From: Mycobacterium sp. AT1 | Lineage (GTDB): Bacteria; Actinomycetota; Actinomycetes; Mycobacteriales; Mycobacteriaceae | Assembly (NCBI RefSeq): GCF_002043095.1 | Contig: NZ_MVOC01000011.1 | Coordinates: forward strand, 43,234 to 107,233 | DNA: 64,000 nt | Direction: 5' to 3' | Part shown: positions 39,013-49,342 of the stretch, one piece after another | Position numbering within the stretch: position 1 is the first letter of the stretch | Layout: every line of letters starts with the position of its first letter | The notes under the pieces: model-generated | What the model was told of the DNA's origin: nothing | Database searches by the model: none | Seen by the model: only the letters and a program-made list of their open reading frames with translations | Made by a program: the position numbers and the translations under genes

Positions 39013-39324
39013 CTAGCGGCTCTGGCGCACCCTGGTGTCCGGGCGTGGGACGGCCACGAACTGCGGCCCGTTGACGGCCTGCGACAGGCAACCGGGGATG
39101 TTGCGACACGCGATGATCGCCCCCGCCCCCGGCGCCTGGCCAGGCGCGGTCGGAATCTGGTTCGGGATTCCGCAGGTCTGGTGATACGGGTCGTACGGGA
39201 CGATGTTCATGTCGCAGGCCAGCACGTTCGTCTGCGGCGTCGTGGCTACGTCCATGGCCAGCAAGCCGGTCGCCGACGCGACGCCGACCGCACCGATCAC
39301 CAGTATCCGGTGAAGATTGCGCAT
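39013..39324 (-). CDS. Small secreted cysteine-containing protein, unknown
   Basis: 103 aa from ATG 39324. Signal peptide at residues 1-23 (hydrophobic ILVIGAVGVASATGLLA), then a mature part of about 80 residues with four cysteines (in LACD, QTCG, IACR and PGCL) that could form two disulfides, and a Pro/Gln/Ala-rich middle. It converges with sigM (3 bases between stops) and diverges from the RsmA-like ORF. I do not recognise the family. Its place, splitting sigM from its partner, is unusual. Confidence 0.65.
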   Translation of the reverse strand: MRNLHRILVIGAVGVASATGLLAMDVATTPQTNVLACDMNIVPYDPYHQTCGIPNQIPTAPGQAPGAGAIIACRNIPGCLSQAVNGPQFVAVPRPDTRVRQSR

Positions 39325-39428
39325 GTCAGCCTCGTTCGTGGTCGTCCTACCCAGCATCCTCTTCTTCCCAGGCTAGCGAAAGGACGTTCCCAGGGTCCGG
39401 CGTCGGAGGCCGGTGCGACACTGACCAG

Positions 39429-39704
39429 GTGCACGACGCTGCGGACGATCGCTACGAGTTCCCCGTCACGGTCGACCTCCTCGCCGACCTGCAAGCCGGG
39501 CTGCTCGACGACCGAACCGCGGCCCAGCTGCGTCGGCGGGTTCGCACCGATCCAGCCGTCAAGGCCCAGCTGGCCGCCCTGGATCGCGTCAGGCGCCACC
39601 TGTCGGCCCTAGGAGTGGACTCAGCCTCGGCTCCGGACGTCCCCGCCGACGTCACGGCGACGATCGGCGCCACGCTGCGCTCGGCCCCTCCGCCGACTCC
39701 ATGA
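39429..39704 (+). CDS. Short anti-sigma-like protein, N-terminal part of RsmA (Rv3912-like)
   Basis: 91 aa from GTG 39429. The segment [14 protein letters not shown] followed by a basic helix and a second helix RRHLSALG matches the cytoplasmic N-terminal anti-sigma region of M. tuberculosis RsmA (Rv3912, about 254 aa), the SigM partner. The membrane helix and extracytoplasmic domain are absent: the chain stops after SAPPPTP and only 70 bases remain before trxB, so no frameshifted remainder exists. It may be a soluble regulator of SigM or a decaying gene. It could also be complete in this lineage. Confidence 0.65.
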   Translation: MHDAADDRYEFPVTVDLLADLQAGLLDDRTAAQLRRRVRTDPAVKAQLAALDRVRRHLSALGVDSASAPDVPADVTATIGATLRSAPPPTP

Positions 39705-39724
39705 CGCGTCCCCGAGTCGCGCCT

Positions 39725-39750
39725 GGAACACCCGGGCTTACGCTGGTGTT
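39725..39750 (+). promoter_or_regulatory. SigH/SigR-type promoter of trxB-trxA
   Basis: GGAAC at 39725-39729 and GTT at 39748-39750, separated by exactly 18 bases, match the GGAAT-N18-GTT pattern of actinobacterial thiol-stress sigma factors (SigH in mycobacteria, SigR in Streptomyces). The trxB2-trxC operon of M. tuberculosis is a known SigH target. The start codon of trxB follows 25 bases after the -10 element. Confidence 0.65.
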
Positions 39751-39774
39751 ATAGGCGTACGCAGAAAGGCGGAA

Positions 39775-40725
39775 ATGACTTCCTCGAACACCGTTCACGA
39801 CGTGATCATCATCGGCTCCGGTCCTGCTGGTTATACAGCGGCCGTGTATGCCGCGCGTGCGCAACTCCATCCACTGGTCTTCGAAGGCGTGCAGTTCGGT
39901 GGCGCGCTGATGACGACGACAGAGGTGGAGAACTACCCCGGCTTCAAGGACGGCATCACCGGTCCTGCACTGATGGAGGAAATGCGCGAACAGGCGCTCC
40001 GGTTCGGGGCCGACCTGCGCATGGAGGACGTCGACGACGTCGACCTGGACGGCCCGGTCAAGACGGTCACCGTCGGCGACGAGACGTTTCAGGCCAAGTC
40101 GGTCATCCTCGCGATGGGTGCAGCCGCCCGCCAGCTCGGGGTCCCCGGCGAGATGGAGCGCATCGGCACCGGCGTCAGCACCTGCGCCACGTGTGACGGC
40201 TTCTTCTTCCGCGACCAGGACATCGCCGTCGTCGGCGGTGGCGACTCCGCGATGGAGGAGGCGATCTTCCTCACCAAGTTCGCCAATCACGTCACGTTGA
40301 TTCACCGTCGCGACGAGTTCCGTGCATCGAAGATCATGCTCGACCGCGCCAAGGACAACCCGAAGATCACGTTCCTGACCAACACCGCGGTCACCCAGGT
40401 CGAGGGCGAGCCCAAGGTGACCGGCCTCCGTTTGGCGGACACCGTCACCGGCGAAGAGTCCAAGCTGGCCGTGACCGGCGTGTTCGTCGCGGTCGGACAC
40501 GATCCCCGCTCGGGCCTGGTCAGCGGCAAGGTCGACCTCGACGACGAGGGCTACGTCAAGGTCAAGGGCCGCACCACCAGCACCTCGGTCGACGGCGTCT
40601 TCGCCTGCGGCGACCTGGTCGACCACACCTACCGGCAGGCCATCACCGCCGCCGGCAGCGGCTGTTCGGCGGCGATCGACGTCGAGCGGTGGCTCACCGG
40701 CCACCAAATCGCCGACAACTGGTGA
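39775..40725 (+). CDS. trxB: Thioredoxin-disulfide reductase
   Basis: 316 aa flavoprotein. FAD-binding [16 protein letters not shown] (near 13-28), redox-active CATC (near 140-143), NADPH-binding [12 protein letters not shown], and a C-terminal FAD segment [11 protein letters not shown]. It reduces thioredoxin with NADPH. A ribosome-binding site AGAAAGG precedes the ATG. It forms an operon with trxA 43 bases downstream, headed by a SigH-type promoter. Confidence 0.97.
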   Translation: MTSSNTVHDVIIIGSGPAGYTAAVYAARAQLHPLVFEGVQFGGALMTTTEVENYPGFKDGITGPALMEEMREQALRFGADLRMEDVDDVDLDGPVKTVTVGDETFQAKSVILAMGAAARQLGVPGEMERIGTGVSTCATCDGFFFRDQDIAVVGGGDSAMEEAIFLTKFANHVTLIHRRDEFRASKIMLDRAKDNPKITFLTNTAVTQVEGEPKVTGLRLADTVTGEESKLAVTGVFVAVGHDPRSGLVSGKVDLDDEGYVKVKGRTTSTSVDGVFACGDLVDHTYRQAITAAGSGCSAAIDVERWLTGHQIADNW

Positions 40726-40768
40726 CGTTCCACCCCTTCAGCCCACCCCTCTCAGACAGGAGCACCAC

Positions 40769-41104
40769 ATGAGCGACAAGACCAGCGCAACCGTTGCCGT
40801 AACCGACGACTCGTTCTCCGAGGACGTCCTCTCCAGCAGCACCCCGGTTCTGGTGGACTTCTGGGCGTCCTGGTGCGGCCCGTGCAAGATGATCGCACCC
40901 GTCCTGGAGGAGATCGCCACCGAGAAGGCTGGCGCGCTCACCGTGGCCAAGATCGACGTCGACGCCAACCCGGGCACCGCGCGTGACTTCCAGGTGGTGT
41001 CGATTCCGACGTTGATCCTGTTCAAGGACGGCGAGCCGGTGAAGCGCATCGTGGGCAGCAAGGGCAAGGCAGCGCTGCTCCGCGAGCTGTCTGACGTGGT
41101 CTAA
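40769..41104 (+). CDS. trxA: Thioredoxin
   Basis: 111 aa, single thioredoxin fold with the active site WCGPCKM near residue 35 and the cis-proline in SIPTLILF. It is the reductase partner of TrxB encoded just upstream and corresponds to TrxC (Rv3914) of M. tuberculosis. Ends about 97 bases before cwlM. Confidence 0.96.
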   Translation: MSDKTSATVAVTDDSFSEDVLSSSTPVLVDFWASWCGPCKMIAPVLEEIATEKAGALTVAKIDVDANPGTARDFQVVSIPTLILFKDGEPVKRIVGSKGKAALLRELSDVV

Positions 41105-41200
41105 TCGCGGTCGCACCGTTCCCATCGGATCGGACACACCCGGCTCCCGACTGGCCTGGAGGTTTCTGCATTAGCGACTCCGTCTGCGACAATTCTGGTC

Positions 41201-42400
41201 ATGTCTAGTCTGCGCCGCGGCGATCGGGGAGCCTCGGTCGTCGAGATTCGGTCGGCGCTTGCGGCGTTGGGCATGATCGACAGCCCCGACGACGACATCA
41301 CGACTGGCAAACACGTGGCGTTCGACGTGTTCGACGACGACCTCGACCACTCGGTCCGCGCCTTCCAGCAGCGCCGCGGTCTGCTCGTCGACGGCGTCGT
41401 GGGTGAGGCCACCTATCGAGCGTTGAAGGAAGCCTCGTACCGCCTTGGCGCCCGGACGCTGGCCCACCAGTTCGGTGCGCCGATGTACGGCGACGACGTC
41501 GCGACTCTTCAGGCGCGATTGCAGGACCTTGGCTTCTACACCGACCTCGTCGACGGCCACTTCGGGCTGCAGACGCACAACGGTCTGATGTCCTATCAGC
41601 GGGAGTACGGTCTGTACCCCGACGGCATCTGTGGCCCAGAAACGTTGCGCTCCTTGTACTTTCTGGGTTCGCGGGTGACCGGCGGTTCGTTGCACGCCAT
41701 CCGCGAGGAGGAGCTCGTCCGTCGCTCCGGTCCCCGGCTGTCGGGCAAGCGCATCATCATCGATCCGGGCCGCGGCGGCGACGACCACGGGCTCATCATG
41801 AACGGTCCGGACGGGCCGATCAGCGAAGCAGACATCTTGTGGGACTTGGCAAGTCGGCTCGAGGGCCGGATGGCGGCGATCGGAATGGAGACGTTCCTGT
41901 CGCGGCCGGTTGGTCGCAGCTTGACCGACGCCGAGCGCGCGGAGACCGCCAACACGGTCGGTGCGGACTTGATGATCAGCCTTCGGTGCGCTTCGCTGCC
42001 CGACTCCCCCGCCAACGGCGTCGCGTCCTTCCACTTCGGCAACGCCCACGGGTCGGTGTCGACGATCGGTCGCAACCTTGCCGACTTCGTGCAACGAGAA
42101 TTGGTGGCCCGCACCGGGTTACGTGACTGCCGTACGCATGGCCGGACGTGGGACCTGCTTCGCCTGACCCGAATGCCGACCGTGCAGATCGACGTCGGCT
42201 ACATCACCAATCCACACGACCGCGACCTGCTGGTGTCGGCTCAGGCCAGGGATTCCCTGTCCGAGGGCATCCTCGCGGCCGTCAAGCGGCTGTACCTGCT
42301 CGGCAAGAACGACCGCCCGACGGGCACGTTCACCTTCGCCGAACTGCTGGCGCACGAGCGGTCTGTCGAACAGTCCGCCGGTCGCGCCGCGCAGGCCTGA
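41201..42400 (+). CDS. cwlM: CwlM, amidase-like regulator of peptidoglycan synthesis
   Basis: 399 aa. Two peptidoglycan-binding (PG_binding_1) repeats occupy about residues 5-75 and 90-160 (FQQRRGLLVDGVVGEATYRAL and YQREYGLYPDGICGPETLRSL are typical). An amidase_3 domain follows (about 185-380). In IIIDPGRGG the first zinc histidine of active amidases (DPGHGG) is arginine, so catalysis is doubtful. In mycobacteria phosphorylated CwlM (by PknB) stimulates MurA in the cytoplasm. No signal peptide is visible, which fits. The gene is convergent with the GNAT-like gene. Confidence 0.94.
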   Translation: MSSLRRGDRGASVVEIRSALAALGMIDSPDDDITTGKHVAFDVFDDDLDHSVRAFQQRRGLLVDGVVGEATYRALKEASYRLGARTLAHQFGAPMYGDDVATLQARLQDLGFYTDLVDGHFGLQTHNGLMSYQREYGLYPDGICGPETLRSLYFLGSRVTGGSLHAIREEELVRRSGPRLSGKRIIIDPGRGGDDHGLIMNGPDGPISEADILWDLASRLEGRMAAIGMETFLSRPVGRSLTDAERAETANTVGADLMISLRCASLPDSPANGVASFHFGNAHGSVSTIGRNLADFVQRELVARTGLRDCRTHGRTWDLLRLTRMPTVQIDVGYITNPHDRDLLVSAQARDSLSEGILAAVKRLYLLGKNDRPTGTFTFAELLAHERSVEQSAGRAAQA

Positions 42401-42406
42401 TCCATC

Positions 42407-43156
42407 TCAGATACAGCGGCTGGCGCCGGCTCCCACCGGCTGCTGCAGTTGCGCGCTCACCAACAGCTTTTCCAGCGCCGCTTCGACGTCGGCCTTCCAG
42501 CCCAGCCCCTGCTCGAGTTCGAGCCGCATCCGGGGAAAGTACGGATGGGGGGCGACGACCTCGAAGCCCACGTCTGCGAGGAAGTCGGCGTCGATGATGC
42601 ACTGGTCGGCCGAGCAGTCACCGAGTGATTGGATCGCCGAGCGAAGGTTGGGTGACACCGACTCTGGACCGGTGAGTTCGGCGGATGCCGCCGTCCGTCC
42701 GAACGCCTCCAACGCACGCACGCCACGGCGAACCAAGTCTCCGACGACGGCGGCCATCAACGCGCGGGTGAGGCCCTCCCCCTCGGCTCCGGATTCGACG
42801 CCGACCGTCGTCAACAACACGGCGTCGGCACTGACCGGTCCGGTCGGAAAGAGCGCCGCGCGTGGGACAGCCCGCGGCGGGGCGTAGAACGCGAACCCCA
42901 GGCAGTGTTCGTCACCGCTGGACGCCGAGGCGGTGAAGTCCGCTTGATCCGGTTCGCAGGCCACGGCCATCTGCCCGCAGGAACCCCATTCCAGCATGAC
43001 CATGGAAAGCCAGGCTTCCTTCTCGAACTCTGGATCGGCGAGGTGATCCTCGACCGGCAGCGTCGATGGGTCGACTTCCCAGAACACGCAGCGCCGCGCG
43101 TGCTTGGGCAATTGCTCAAATGCTTCGAGCCGCAGCGGCGTGATTCGTGCTGACAC
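42407..43156 (-). CDS. GNAT-like protein (Rv3916c-like)
   Basis: 249 aa from a GTG start. Distant acetyltransferase fold: FAFYAPPRAVPRAALFPTGPVSADAVLLTTVGVE is the central strand pair, followed by GEGLTRALMAAVVGDLVRRGVRALEAFG where the CoA-binding helix would be. The canonical Q/R-x-x-G-x-G/A motif is degenerate. It matches Rv3916c, located between cwlM and parB. Upstream (43157-43375) 219 bases carry no gene. Function unknown. Confidence 0.85.
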   Translation of the reverse strand: MSARITPLRLEAFEQLPKHARRCVFWEVDPSTLPVEDHLADPEFEKEAWLSMVMLEWGSCGQMAVACEPDQADFTASASSGDEHCLGFAFYAPPRAVPRAALFPTGPVSADAVLLTTVGVESGAEGEGLTRALMAAVVGDLVRRGVRALEAFGRTAASAELTGPESVSPNLRSAIQSLGDCSADQCIIDADFLADVGFEVVAPHPYFPRMRLELEQGLGWKADVEAALEKLLVSAQLQQPVGAGASRCI

Positions 43157-43375
43157 TAGACTCTCCGCGTTTCATGTGGGCCGGCCGGACGTGGCTTCCC
43201 CTCCAGAATAGGAGAGCGCGGCGAGTGCGGCCCACGTTGATCCCGAAACGGCACACCGGGCTCCCGCAGAACGCGAATCATGTTGGTGCGCAAGAGATCT
43301 GCTCCTCTAGGCCGCGACGAGCCCGGTCTCGATTCGTCGCTTTGTCACAGTGACGTAATTACCGCTTGTGGTAGG

Positions 43376-44374
43376 TCATGGGTTCGCCGCGTTCATAAGG
43401 TCAACTATGCGTTGCAGATCGTCGACCGACCCGAACTCCACGACGATCTTGCCCTTGCGTTTGCCAAGGCTCACCGAGACCCGGGTGTCGAAGGCCGATG
43501 ACAGCCGCTCGGCAACATCTTGCAGTCCCGGCATCTGAATCGGCTTGCGCCGCTGGGCCGGAGTCGAGTCCTGTACGCCGTCCCGGTTGGCAAGCGTCAC
43601 CGCCTCCTCCGTGGCGCGGACCGACAGGCCCTCCGCCACGATGCGGGCTGCCAATTCCTCTTGCTTCTCGGCGCCGCTCTCCAGTGCCAGCAGGGCACGC
43701 GCGTGTCCGGCGGACAGCACACCCGCCGCCACCCGGCGCTGCACCGCGACCGGCAGTCGCATCAGCCGGATCATGTTGGTGATCACCGGTCGTGACCGCC
43801 CGATCCGTACGGCGAGTTCCTCGTGGGTGACGCCGAACTCTTCCAGCAGCTGCTGGTAGGCCGCGGCCTCTTCCAACGGGTTCAGCTGGGCCCGGTGGAT
43901 GTTCTCCAGCAGGGCGTCGCGCAGCATGCTGTCGTCGGCTGTCTCGCGGACGATGGCCGGGATCGCTGCCAAGCCGGCTTCTTGTGCCGCGCGCCAGCGC
44001 CGCTCCCCCATCACCAGTTGGTAGCGCGGATTGCCTTCCACGGGGTCGACGGCGCGCACCACGATGGGCTGCATCAGACCGAATTCGCGAATCGAGTGAA
44101 CGAGCTCGGCGAGTGCTTCCCCGTCGAACACCTGCCGCGGCTGCTTGGGGTTGGGTTCGATGGCCGCCGGGTCGATTTCGCGGTACACGGCGCCCACGTC
44201 ACCGACGGGTTCGACGGCGGGTGTGGCCGGCGCGGTCGGCGCTCCCCCGTACATCACGTCGGCCGCCGCGGCTCCCATCGCGGGACCCATGCTGCCCTTG
44301 TCGTCACTCGGGCCGGTGGGGATCAGGGACGCGAGACCGCGGCCGAGTCCGGTTCGCTTGGGCGGCGGAGTCAT
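43376..44374 (-). CDS. parB: Chromosome partitioning protein ParB
   Basis: 332 aa CTP-dependent DNA clamp that loads at parS and spreads. The N-terminal [14 protein letters not shown] is the ParA-contact segment. The CTPase/parB core has [13 protein letters not shown] (arginine patch) and [21 protein letters not shown]. The helix-turn-helix ([31 protein letters not shown]) binds parS, and the C-terminal segment dimerises. Downstream of parA by 25 bases in the same operon. Its sites TGTTTCACGTGAAACA lie 1 to 2 kb upstream. Confidence 0.97.
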   Translation of the reverse strand: MTPPPKRTGLGRGLASLIPTGPSDDKGSMGPAMGAAAADVMYGGAPTAPATPAVEPVGDVGAVYREIDPAAIEPNPKQPRQVFDGEALAELVHSIREFGLMQPIVVRAVDPVEGNPRYQLVMGERRWRAAQEAGLAAIPAIVRETADDSMLRDALLENIHRAQLNPLEEAAAYQQLLEEFGVTHEELAVRIGRSRPVITNMIRLMRLPVAVQRRVAAGVLSAGHARALLALESGAEKQEELAARIVAEGLSVRATEEAVTLANRDGVQDSTPAQRRKPIQMPGLQDVAERLSSAFDTRVSVSLGKRKGKIVVEFGSVDDLQRIVDLMNAANP

Positions 44375-44399
44375 GCTCTTCTCCTATTCGTGCGGACGC

Positions 44400-46189
<1,790 letters not shown>

Positions 46190-46212
46190 CTACATGGTTG
46201 TAACTCGTTCGG

Positions 46213-46740
46213 TCAGGCAGGCAAGACGACAACGCGCCGCGAGGGCTCCGCGCCTTCGCTCTCGCTCCGCACACCGTCAACCGCCGAGACTGCATCGTGG
46301 ACGATCTTCCGCTCGAAGGGGGTCATCGGCGACAGCTCTTCGCGCTCGCCGCTGGCCAGCACGCGCCGAGCCACCTTGTCCCCGAGGGCGGCCAGCTCGT
46401 CACGGCGGCCACGGCGCCAGTGCGCCACGTCCAACATCAACCGGCTCCGCTCGCCGGTCTTCTGGTGCACGGCCAACCGCGTCAGCTCCTGGAGGGCGTC
46501 GAGCACCTCGCCCTTCCGACCGACGAGCTTCGCCAGGTCGCTGCCGCCGTCGATGCTGACGATCGCGCGATCGCCCTCCACGTCGAGGTCGATGTCACCG
46601 TCGAAGTCGAGTAGGTCGAGAAGCTCCTCGAGGTAGTCCCCCGCGATCTCTCCCTCGTTGACCAAGCGGTCTTCCAGGTTCTCCGACTTGGGCGCATCGT
46701 CCTCGACGTCGGTCCGTTCGGTCGTATCAGCGTCAGTCAT
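46213..46740 (-). CDS. jag: KH-R3H RNA-binding protein Jag/KhpB
   Basis: 175 aa. An acidic N-terminus (about 1-45) is followed by a KH domain with the GxxG-type loop LVGRKGEVLDALQ (near 90-102) and a C-terminal R3H domain with the R-x3-H element in FERKIVHDAVS. It binds RNA, probably with KhpA, and influences cell elongation in other Gram-positive bacteria. Member of the rpmH-rnpA-yidD-yidC-jag-rsmG-parA-parB cluster. Confidence 0.95.
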   Translation of the reverse strand: MTDADTTERTDVEDDAPKSENLEDRLVNEGEIAGDYLEELLDLLDFDGDIDLDVEGDRAIVSIDGGSDLAKLVGRKGEVLDALQELTRLAVHQKTGERSRLMLDVAHWRRGRRDELAALGDKVARRVLASGEREELSPMTPFERKIVHDAVSAVDGVRSESEGAEPSRRVVVLPA

Positions 46741-46809
46741 CTTCGTCCTTACCTCCGTGCTTCGACATGCATCAGTGGCCGCTGCGGGCCGAACTGATTC
46801 GGGTACTTG

Positions 46810-47958
46810 TCAGGGCCGTCGCTTCTTGGGCCGATTGTTGGTGCGCCTTGGCGCACGATTCGCCGCGCTGCCCGCCTTGGGTGCGGTGGGCTTGCCGTTG
46901 GACGCAGGAGTCGATCCGCCCGCCGGTCGCGCACTGCCGGAGTCGACGTCCTCCACGGCGTCGATCTCCTCGCCGGTGGAGTCCGTCAGTTCACGTTCGG
47001 CAGCGGCCTTCGCCGCGTTGTCGGCTGCGGCCGTCTGCGGACGCTTGCGCTTGACCTTCGGCTTGGAACCCGGGGCCGGAGCATTCGACGCACGCCGCGC
47101 CAAATCCTCTTCCTTCTTGAGTTCCTCTTCCTTCTCGATCCGGCCGAACACGTAGTGCTGCTGCCCGTAGGTCCAGATGTTGTTGGCCACCCAGTACAGG
47201 ATCACGGCCAGCGGCAGGAACGGACCGCCGACGACGACGCCGAGCGGAAACACGTACAGCGCCAGCTTGTTCATCATCGCGGTCTGCGGATTGGCGGCAG
47301 CCTCGATGCTCTGCCTTGCCACCGAGGCGCGGCTGTTGAAGTGAGTGGCGACACCGGCCAGGATCATCAGTGGCACACCCACTGCGATCACCGCCGCGCG
47401 GTCGAACTCCTCGAACGCCCCAAGGCCGACCGTCTGAATCATCGAGGCACCCAGCGGCGCACCGAACAAGTGGGCATCCAGGAAGTGGCCGACGTCGGTG
47501 GCACTGAATACGTAGTTGCCGAGCGACCGGTTCTCCTCGACCGTCAGCCCCAACCGCCCGAAGCCGGTCTGCGTCCGGTTGAAGGAGTTCAGCACGTGGT
47601 AGAGCCCGATGAACACCGGGATCTGCGCCAGCATCGGGAGGCAGCCGAGGATCGGGTTGAACCCGTGTTCCTTCTGCAGCTTCTGCATCTCCAGCGCCAT
47701 CCGCTGGCGGTCCTTGCCGTACTTCTTCTGCAGCGCCTTGATCTGTGGCTGCAACTCCTGCATCTGGCGGGTCGTCCGGATTTGGCGGACGAACGGCTTG
47801 TACAGAATCGCGCGGAGCGTGAAGACCAGGAACATCACCGTCAAGCCCCAGGCGAAGAAGTTCTCCGGGCCGAGGATGAAGGCGAACGCCTTGTACCAAA
47901 CCCACATGATCGCGGAGACCGGGTAGTAGATGACGTCGAGACTGAACCAATTAAACAA
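46810..47958 (-). CDS. yidC: Membrane protein insertase YidC
   Basis: 382 aa. Five membrane segments as in Gram-positive YidC, beginning near residues 8 and 32. A cytoplasmic hairpin loop ([31 protein letters not shown]) and the conserved groove region follow FKPFVRQ-type sequence (here [12 protein letters not shown]). A highly charged, Ala/Pro/Lys-rich C-terminal tail (about 285-382) probably contacts ribosomes. It inserts membrane proteins with or without SecYEG. Overlaps yidD by eight bases. Confidence 0.96.
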   Translation of the reverse strand: MFNWFSLDVIYYPVSAIMWVWYKAFAFILGPENFFAWGLTVMFLVFTLRAILYKPFVRQIRTTRQMQELQPQIKALQKKYGKDRQRMALEMQKLQKEHGFNPILGCLPMLAQIPVFIGLYHVLNSFNRTQTGFGRLGLTVEENRSLGNYVFSATDVGHFLDAHLFGAPLGASMIQTVGLGAFEEFDRAAVIAVGVPLMILAGVATHFNSRASVARQSIEAAANPQTAMMNKLALYVFPLGVVVGGPFLPLAVILYWVANNIWTYGQQHYVFGRIEKEEELKKEEDLARRASNAPAPGSKPKVKRKRPQTAAADNAAKAAAERELTDSTGEEIDAVEDVDSGSARPAGGSTPASNGKPTAPKAGSAANRAPRRTNNRPKKRRP

Positions 47959-48241
47959 ACGAATCGCTCCTCAGCGTCGTGGCATCGGATGCCACCTCAC
48001 GTCGCTCCGGGATCGGATCCCATCCACCTGGGTGCCACGGACCACATTTGGCCAGTCGCACCAAGGACAACCAAGCCCCCCGCACCAACCCGTACTCGCG
48101 GAGTGCGTCGACGGCGTACTCACTGCACGTTGGGGTGAACCGGCACGAAGGCGGCCGGTAGGGGGAAATCATGTTTCGGTAGAGCTCGACGACGGCGATG
48201 GCCCCACGCGCCAAGGCTCCGGAGATTCGGCTGCCACTCAT
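47951..48241 (-). CDS. yidD: Membrane protein insertion efficiency factor YidD
   Basis: 96 aa. The family core [31 protein letters not shown] with its three conserved cysteines and [12 protein letters not shown] is complete. A small membrane-associated protein that assists YidC. Its ATG overlaps the rnpA stop by four bases (ATGA) and its end overlaps yidC, so rnpA-yidD-yidC are translationally coupled. Confidence 0.96.
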   Translation of the reverse strand: MSGSRISGALARGAIAVVELYRNMISPYRPPSCRFTPTCSEYAVDALREYGLVRGAWLSLVRLAKCGPWHPGGWDPIPERREVASDATTLRSDSFV

Positions 48242-48597
48242 CGGCGCGCTCCTGCGCTGGAGTTCACCCGCCGCAACGCGGTTCGCAGCTCTTCGTCCAG
48301 ACGGGACGACACCGCCCGGCTACTACTCGGAAGAGCGCGGATCACCACTTTGTCACCTGGGCCCAAGTCGTCGAGGACGCCACGGGCCACATGCCGCAAC
48401 AACCGCGAGACTCGATGCCGCACGACTGCAGGGCCGACGGACTTGCTGACGACCAATCCAATCTTCGGAGATTCAGACTCGTCGCCGCTGGCCTTCAACG
48501 CATGCACCACGATGTCGGGTTGCGCTGCTCGTACGCCACGACGGACGGTCAATCCAAAGTCTGTCGATCTCGTCATCCGGTACTGGGCCGGAAGCAC
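48238..48597 (-). CDS. rnpA: Ribonuclease P protein component
   Basis: 119 aa basic protein that binds the RNase P RNA and helps mature the 5' ends of tRNAs. The RNR-type motif [18 protein letters not shown] and [12 protein letters not shown] are diagnostic. It begins 32 bases after the rpmH stop and overlaps yidD. Confidence 0.95.
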   Translation of the reverse strand: MLPAQYRMTRSTDFGLTVRRGVRAAQPDIVVHALKASGDESESPKIGLVVSKSVGPAVVRHRVSRLLRHVARGVLDDLGPGDKVVIRALPSSSRAVSSRLDEELRTALRRVNSSAGARR

Positions 48598-48629
48598 CTG
48601 TCTACACCCTGCTGTGGATCAGAGCAGGA

Positions 48630-48773
48630 TCACGCAGTGAGTGAGCGACGGCCCTTAGTACGCCGGCCCGACACGATGGCGCGGCCTGCGCGCGTGCGCA
48701 TCCGCAGCCGGAAGCCATGCACCTTGGCACGGCGCCGGTTGTTCGGCTGAAACGTCCGCTTGCCCTTGGCCAC
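48630..48773 (-). CDS. rpmH: 50S ribosomal protein L34
   Basis: 47 aa from GTG 48773: [16 protein letters not shown] at the start, [15 protein letters not shown] in the middle and [13 protein letters not shown] at the end, all typical of L34. Too short for a usual ORF listing but unmistakable. First gene of the minus-strand cluster reading away from dnaA. Confidence 0.97.
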   Translation of the reverse strand: MAKGKRTFQPNNRRRAKVHGFRLRMRTRAGRAIVSGRRTKGRRSLTA

Positions 48774-48940
48774 GGCTATATCTCCTCAATGTGTGCGACT
48801 ACTCCCCTCGCGCACATGAGAACATGTCCGTCTGGAAGCAGCCGCGGTACGTACGCTTCGTTGGTCTCGCTTGCTAGCTCCGGCGCGTTAACCCGAGAAT
48901 CCGAGTCGCAGCCGTATCGCCACGTTCGGGCGACTGTTCG

Positions 48941-48969
48941 AGGGTACTGACGAGATTTCCCTAGGTCAA
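48941..48969 (-). promoter_or_regulatory. rpmH promoter
   Basis: On the minus strand TTGACC (48964-48969) and TACCCT (48941-48946) are separated by 17 bases, a very good housekeeping (SigA) promoter. It would start transcription near 48934, giving a leader of about 160 bases for rpmH. Confidence 0.75.
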
Positions 48970-49076
48970 ACCTGCTTCTCCAGGTCCGATCCGACTCCCG
49001 ATTTCGCCACACGGTTCACACCTGTCACCATTGAATACACGCGCCGTCAGACGGTCACCGCAATGTTGCAGAACTG

Positions 49077-49104
49077 TTGGCACCCAGCAATAAACCTGTT
49101 AGCT
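49077..49104 (+). promoter_or_regulatory. Candidate dnaA promoter
   Basis: TTGGCA (49077-49082) and TTAGCT (49099-49104) spaced by 16 bases are the best SigA-like pair I see upstream of dnaA. This would leave a leader of more than 220 bases before the TTG start, containing the DnaA boxes at 49254-49288. Other placements in the 570-base rpmH-dnaA gap are possible. No further gene is seen in that gap. Confidence 0.35.
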
Positions 49105-49253
49105 TCTGCCAAGGCCATCTCAGACCGAGACGGCGCTGGACGAAGAATCGAGGATGGCAGCCCAACCGCGAGCCCATGGTGTACTCGAGCACCGTGACGA
49201 GCCCCGGCAAGGCCGCCTCCGCGCAAGAAAGCAACGACACAACGACCGGTGTC

Positions 49254-49288
49254 GGTTATCCACAAACTGTGGATAACCATGTGGACAC
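49254..49288. promoter_or_regulatory. DnaA-box palindrome plus third box in the dnaA leader
   Basis: GGTTATCCACA (49254-49264) and its exact inverse TGTGGATAACC (49268-49278) form a palindrome with a three-base spacer. Each arm contains the perfect consensus DnaA box TTATCCACA. A third box, GTGTCCACA on the minus strand, follows at 49280-49288. The group lies 55-90 bases before the dnaA start and probably mediates autoregulation or is a minor part of the origin. Confidence 0.8.
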
Positions 49289-49342
49289 TCGGTCATTGTC
49301 TATTCGGCCAACCCTGTCTGGCCACGAGGGGGAACTTCTCCG

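Noticed and set aside
41758..41790. CwlM as an active N-acetylmuramoyl-L-alanine amidase
   Set aside because: The first zinc histidine of the family is arginine (DPGRGG) and there is no signal peptide, in line with its known regulatory role.
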